Translations under genes and position numbers: made by a program | Notes under the pieces: generated by a model | Seen by the model: only the letters and a program-made list of their open reading frames with translations | Told to the model about the DNA's origin: nothing | Databases searched by the model: none | Source: DATEVL01 sp035471625 | GTDB lineage: Bacteria; Chloroflexota; Anaerolineae; Anaerolineales; E44-bin32 | Direction of reading: 5' to 3' | Length of the DNA: 42,736 nucleotides | Assembly: GCA_035471625.1 (NCBI GenBank) | Contig: DATIPT010000036.1 | Span: 1-42,736, forward strand | Shown here: piece after piece, positions 41,748 to 42,736 of the stretch | Position numbering within the stretch: the first letter of the stretch is position 1 | Layout of the letters: the number at the start of each line of letters is the position of its first letter

Positions 41748-42668
41748 CTACTTCGGCCAGGACCCCCAGACCGTGCATATCCCGGCCTGGTCTGTGGAGA
41801 ACAGTTGAACCTTGATGCCACCATAGACCGGGTTCATCACAGCCACCGGGGGCGGACCGAAGTGGCCGAGCTCGAGCGAATGACCGTTCTCATGCAGGGC
41901 CACCGTCTGGACGTCGACCCCGGGGAGGTCCACATCGATTCCCCATGGGTTTCCTGCCCGGCTACCGCCCGGGTCTCCGAAGTTGTCGTTGTAGTAGGTC
42001 TCACTCAGCGCCGTGTCGAGGAAGTGGTCACCGTTGATATCGGTGGGACCGTCTTCATCCGCAAAGACGAACGTCGCCGTGAGCGCCAGGATCCCATCTC
42101 CGCCGCCGGGTCCGCCTACGGCTTCGAAGAAGGCGTACGGGAGCCATCCGGCATTGACGATGTCCGCCAGGAAGGGGTCGCCCAACCCGCCAAAGCCGTA
42201 GAAGGAGTCGAGGATGTCGGGATCCGCTCCAAGATCTGCTCGCTTCAGGAGATCGGCTCTTCGAAAGCAGCGCGCCCCATCCCAGGTGGCCAGGGCTGCA
42301 TCCACCGCGGCTTCGGTCTGAGCGAACGTCAGCCCGGACGCCGTCGCCCCTTCGCTCTGATCGAAGAGGAAGGTAATGTTGTCGCCGTCGGCAAAGCGCC
42401 TGACGTCGCCGGCGACCCAGCGGGACCCGACCTGGTGCATACGGCTTTCCGGCCGCCCGACGCCGATCGTGAAGAACTCGATCCCCTCGAGGGCGATGTC
42501 TAGGCCCTGATCCGCCAGTTGGCGATTGATCCGCTCCATCTGCTGAAGGACGTACGGATCCCCTGTCGGGCCGTCAGGCCCTTTGGGCTTCGGCGAAGCT
42601 TCTTGGCTGGGAGAAAATGAAAATAGGAGTACTGAAGGAACCGCGAGGATGAGAATCTTGCGAAACAT
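41748..42668 (-). CDS. Secreted metzincin (matrixin-like) metalloprotease with altered zinc motif
   Basis: 306 aa with a signal peptide (MFRKILILAVPSVLLFSFS). The zinc site reads HENGHSLELGH (259-269), an HExxHxxxxxH motif, and AVMNPVY (about 276-282) supplies the Met-turn methionine. The upstream ATWDGARCF resembles the matrixin entry helix, and TDINGDHFLDTALSETYYND (209-228) looks calcium-binding. The conserved metzincin Gly (HExxHxxGxxH) is Glu here. The ATG at 42668 has CGGAGGCATCTTCG upstream. The remaining 68 bp to the window edge show no gene. Confidence 0.85.
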   Translation of the reverse strand: MFRKILILAVPSVLLFSFSPSQEASPKPKGPDGPTGDPYVLQQMERINRQLADQGLDIALEGIEFFTIGVGRPESRMHQVGSRWVAGDVRRFADGDNITFLFDQSEGATASGLTFAQTEAAVDAALATWDGARCFRRADLLKRADLGADPDILDSFYGFGGLGDPFLADIVNAGWLPYAFFEAVGGPGGGDGILALTATFVFADEDGPTDINGDHFLDTALSETYYNDNFGDPGGSRAGNPWGIDVDLPGVDVQTVALHENGHSLELGHFGPPPVAVMNPVYGGIKVQLFSTDQAGICTVWGSWPK

Positions 42669-42736
42669 CGAAGATGCCTCCGGACGGGGGCTCGCTGGGA
42701 CCATCAAGGTCCGTCAGGCGAGGGTGAAGCGGGAGC

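Noticed and set aside
1..42736. Searched by eye for CRISPR arrays, insertion sequences, prophage genes, toxin-antitoxin pairs and known riboswitch signatures
   Set aside because: No regularly spaced repeats, transposase or integrase motifs, or recognised riboswitch consensus was seen.

Overview
The window is a GC-rich bacterial chromosome segment with dense, mostly leftward operons, ATGA stop/start overlaps, several GTG starts and a housekeeping core (lysS, greA, a tRNA-Lys gene). The mix of a CecR/YbhGFSR-type exporter, LPG-synthase-like and DUF4173-like membrane proteins, polyamine ABC transporters and a tungsten aldehyde oxidoreductase would fit an uncultured Chloroflexota/Anaerolineae-like organism. 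That assignment is inference from gene content only. No rRNA, CRISPR array, phage gene or transposase was seen.

Layout. 1-4640 (minus): a TetR repressor heads an ABC-2 drug/cation exporter operon of permease, HlyD-type adaptor and two separate ATPases that correspond to the two halves of YbhF; the last ATPase runs off the left edge. 4657-5373 (minus): two small membrane proteins. 5444-8297 (plus): a three-gene operon of DUF362 protein, LPG-synthase-like membrane protein and PHP-domain hydrolase. 8414-10582 (minus): lysS and greA, with a terminator-like hairpin in the greA leader. 10707-12509 (minus): GNAT acetyltransferase and ATP-grasp ligase. 12702-13454 (minus): a PIG-L deacetylase that appears leaderless. 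13530-19994 (plus): tRNA-Lys, an M1 aminopeptidase, an MFS exporter, an S41 peptidase and a DAO-type FAD oxidoreductase.

19995-39524 (minus) is the dominant feature: about 19 kb of co-directional genes with short gaps or overlaps, probably one transcription unit for uptake and breakdown of polyamines or related amines. In transcription order it holds potA-potB-potC-potD; a second PotD/YdcS-like binding protein; a PatD-like aminoaldehyde dehydrogenase; a second ATPase and permease pair; a DJ-1/PfpI protein; an aldehyde dehydrogenase; a class III aminotransferase; another aldehyde dehydrogenase; a glutamate-1-semialdehyde-aminomutase-like aminotransferase; a tungsten aldehyde:ferredoxin oxidoreductase; and a saccharopine-dehydrogenase-like enzyme. 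The logic would be import, transamination of amines to aminoaldehydes, then oxidation to acids by both NAD(P)-linked and ferredoxin-linked enzymes. The unit is preceded by a good promoter candidate and a leader of about 320 nt filled with hairpins, and each binding-protein gene is followed by a strong intercistronic hairpin.

39563-42668 (minus): a DUF4173-like membrane protein, a small membrane protein, and a secreted metzincin-like metalloprotease with an altered zinc motif.
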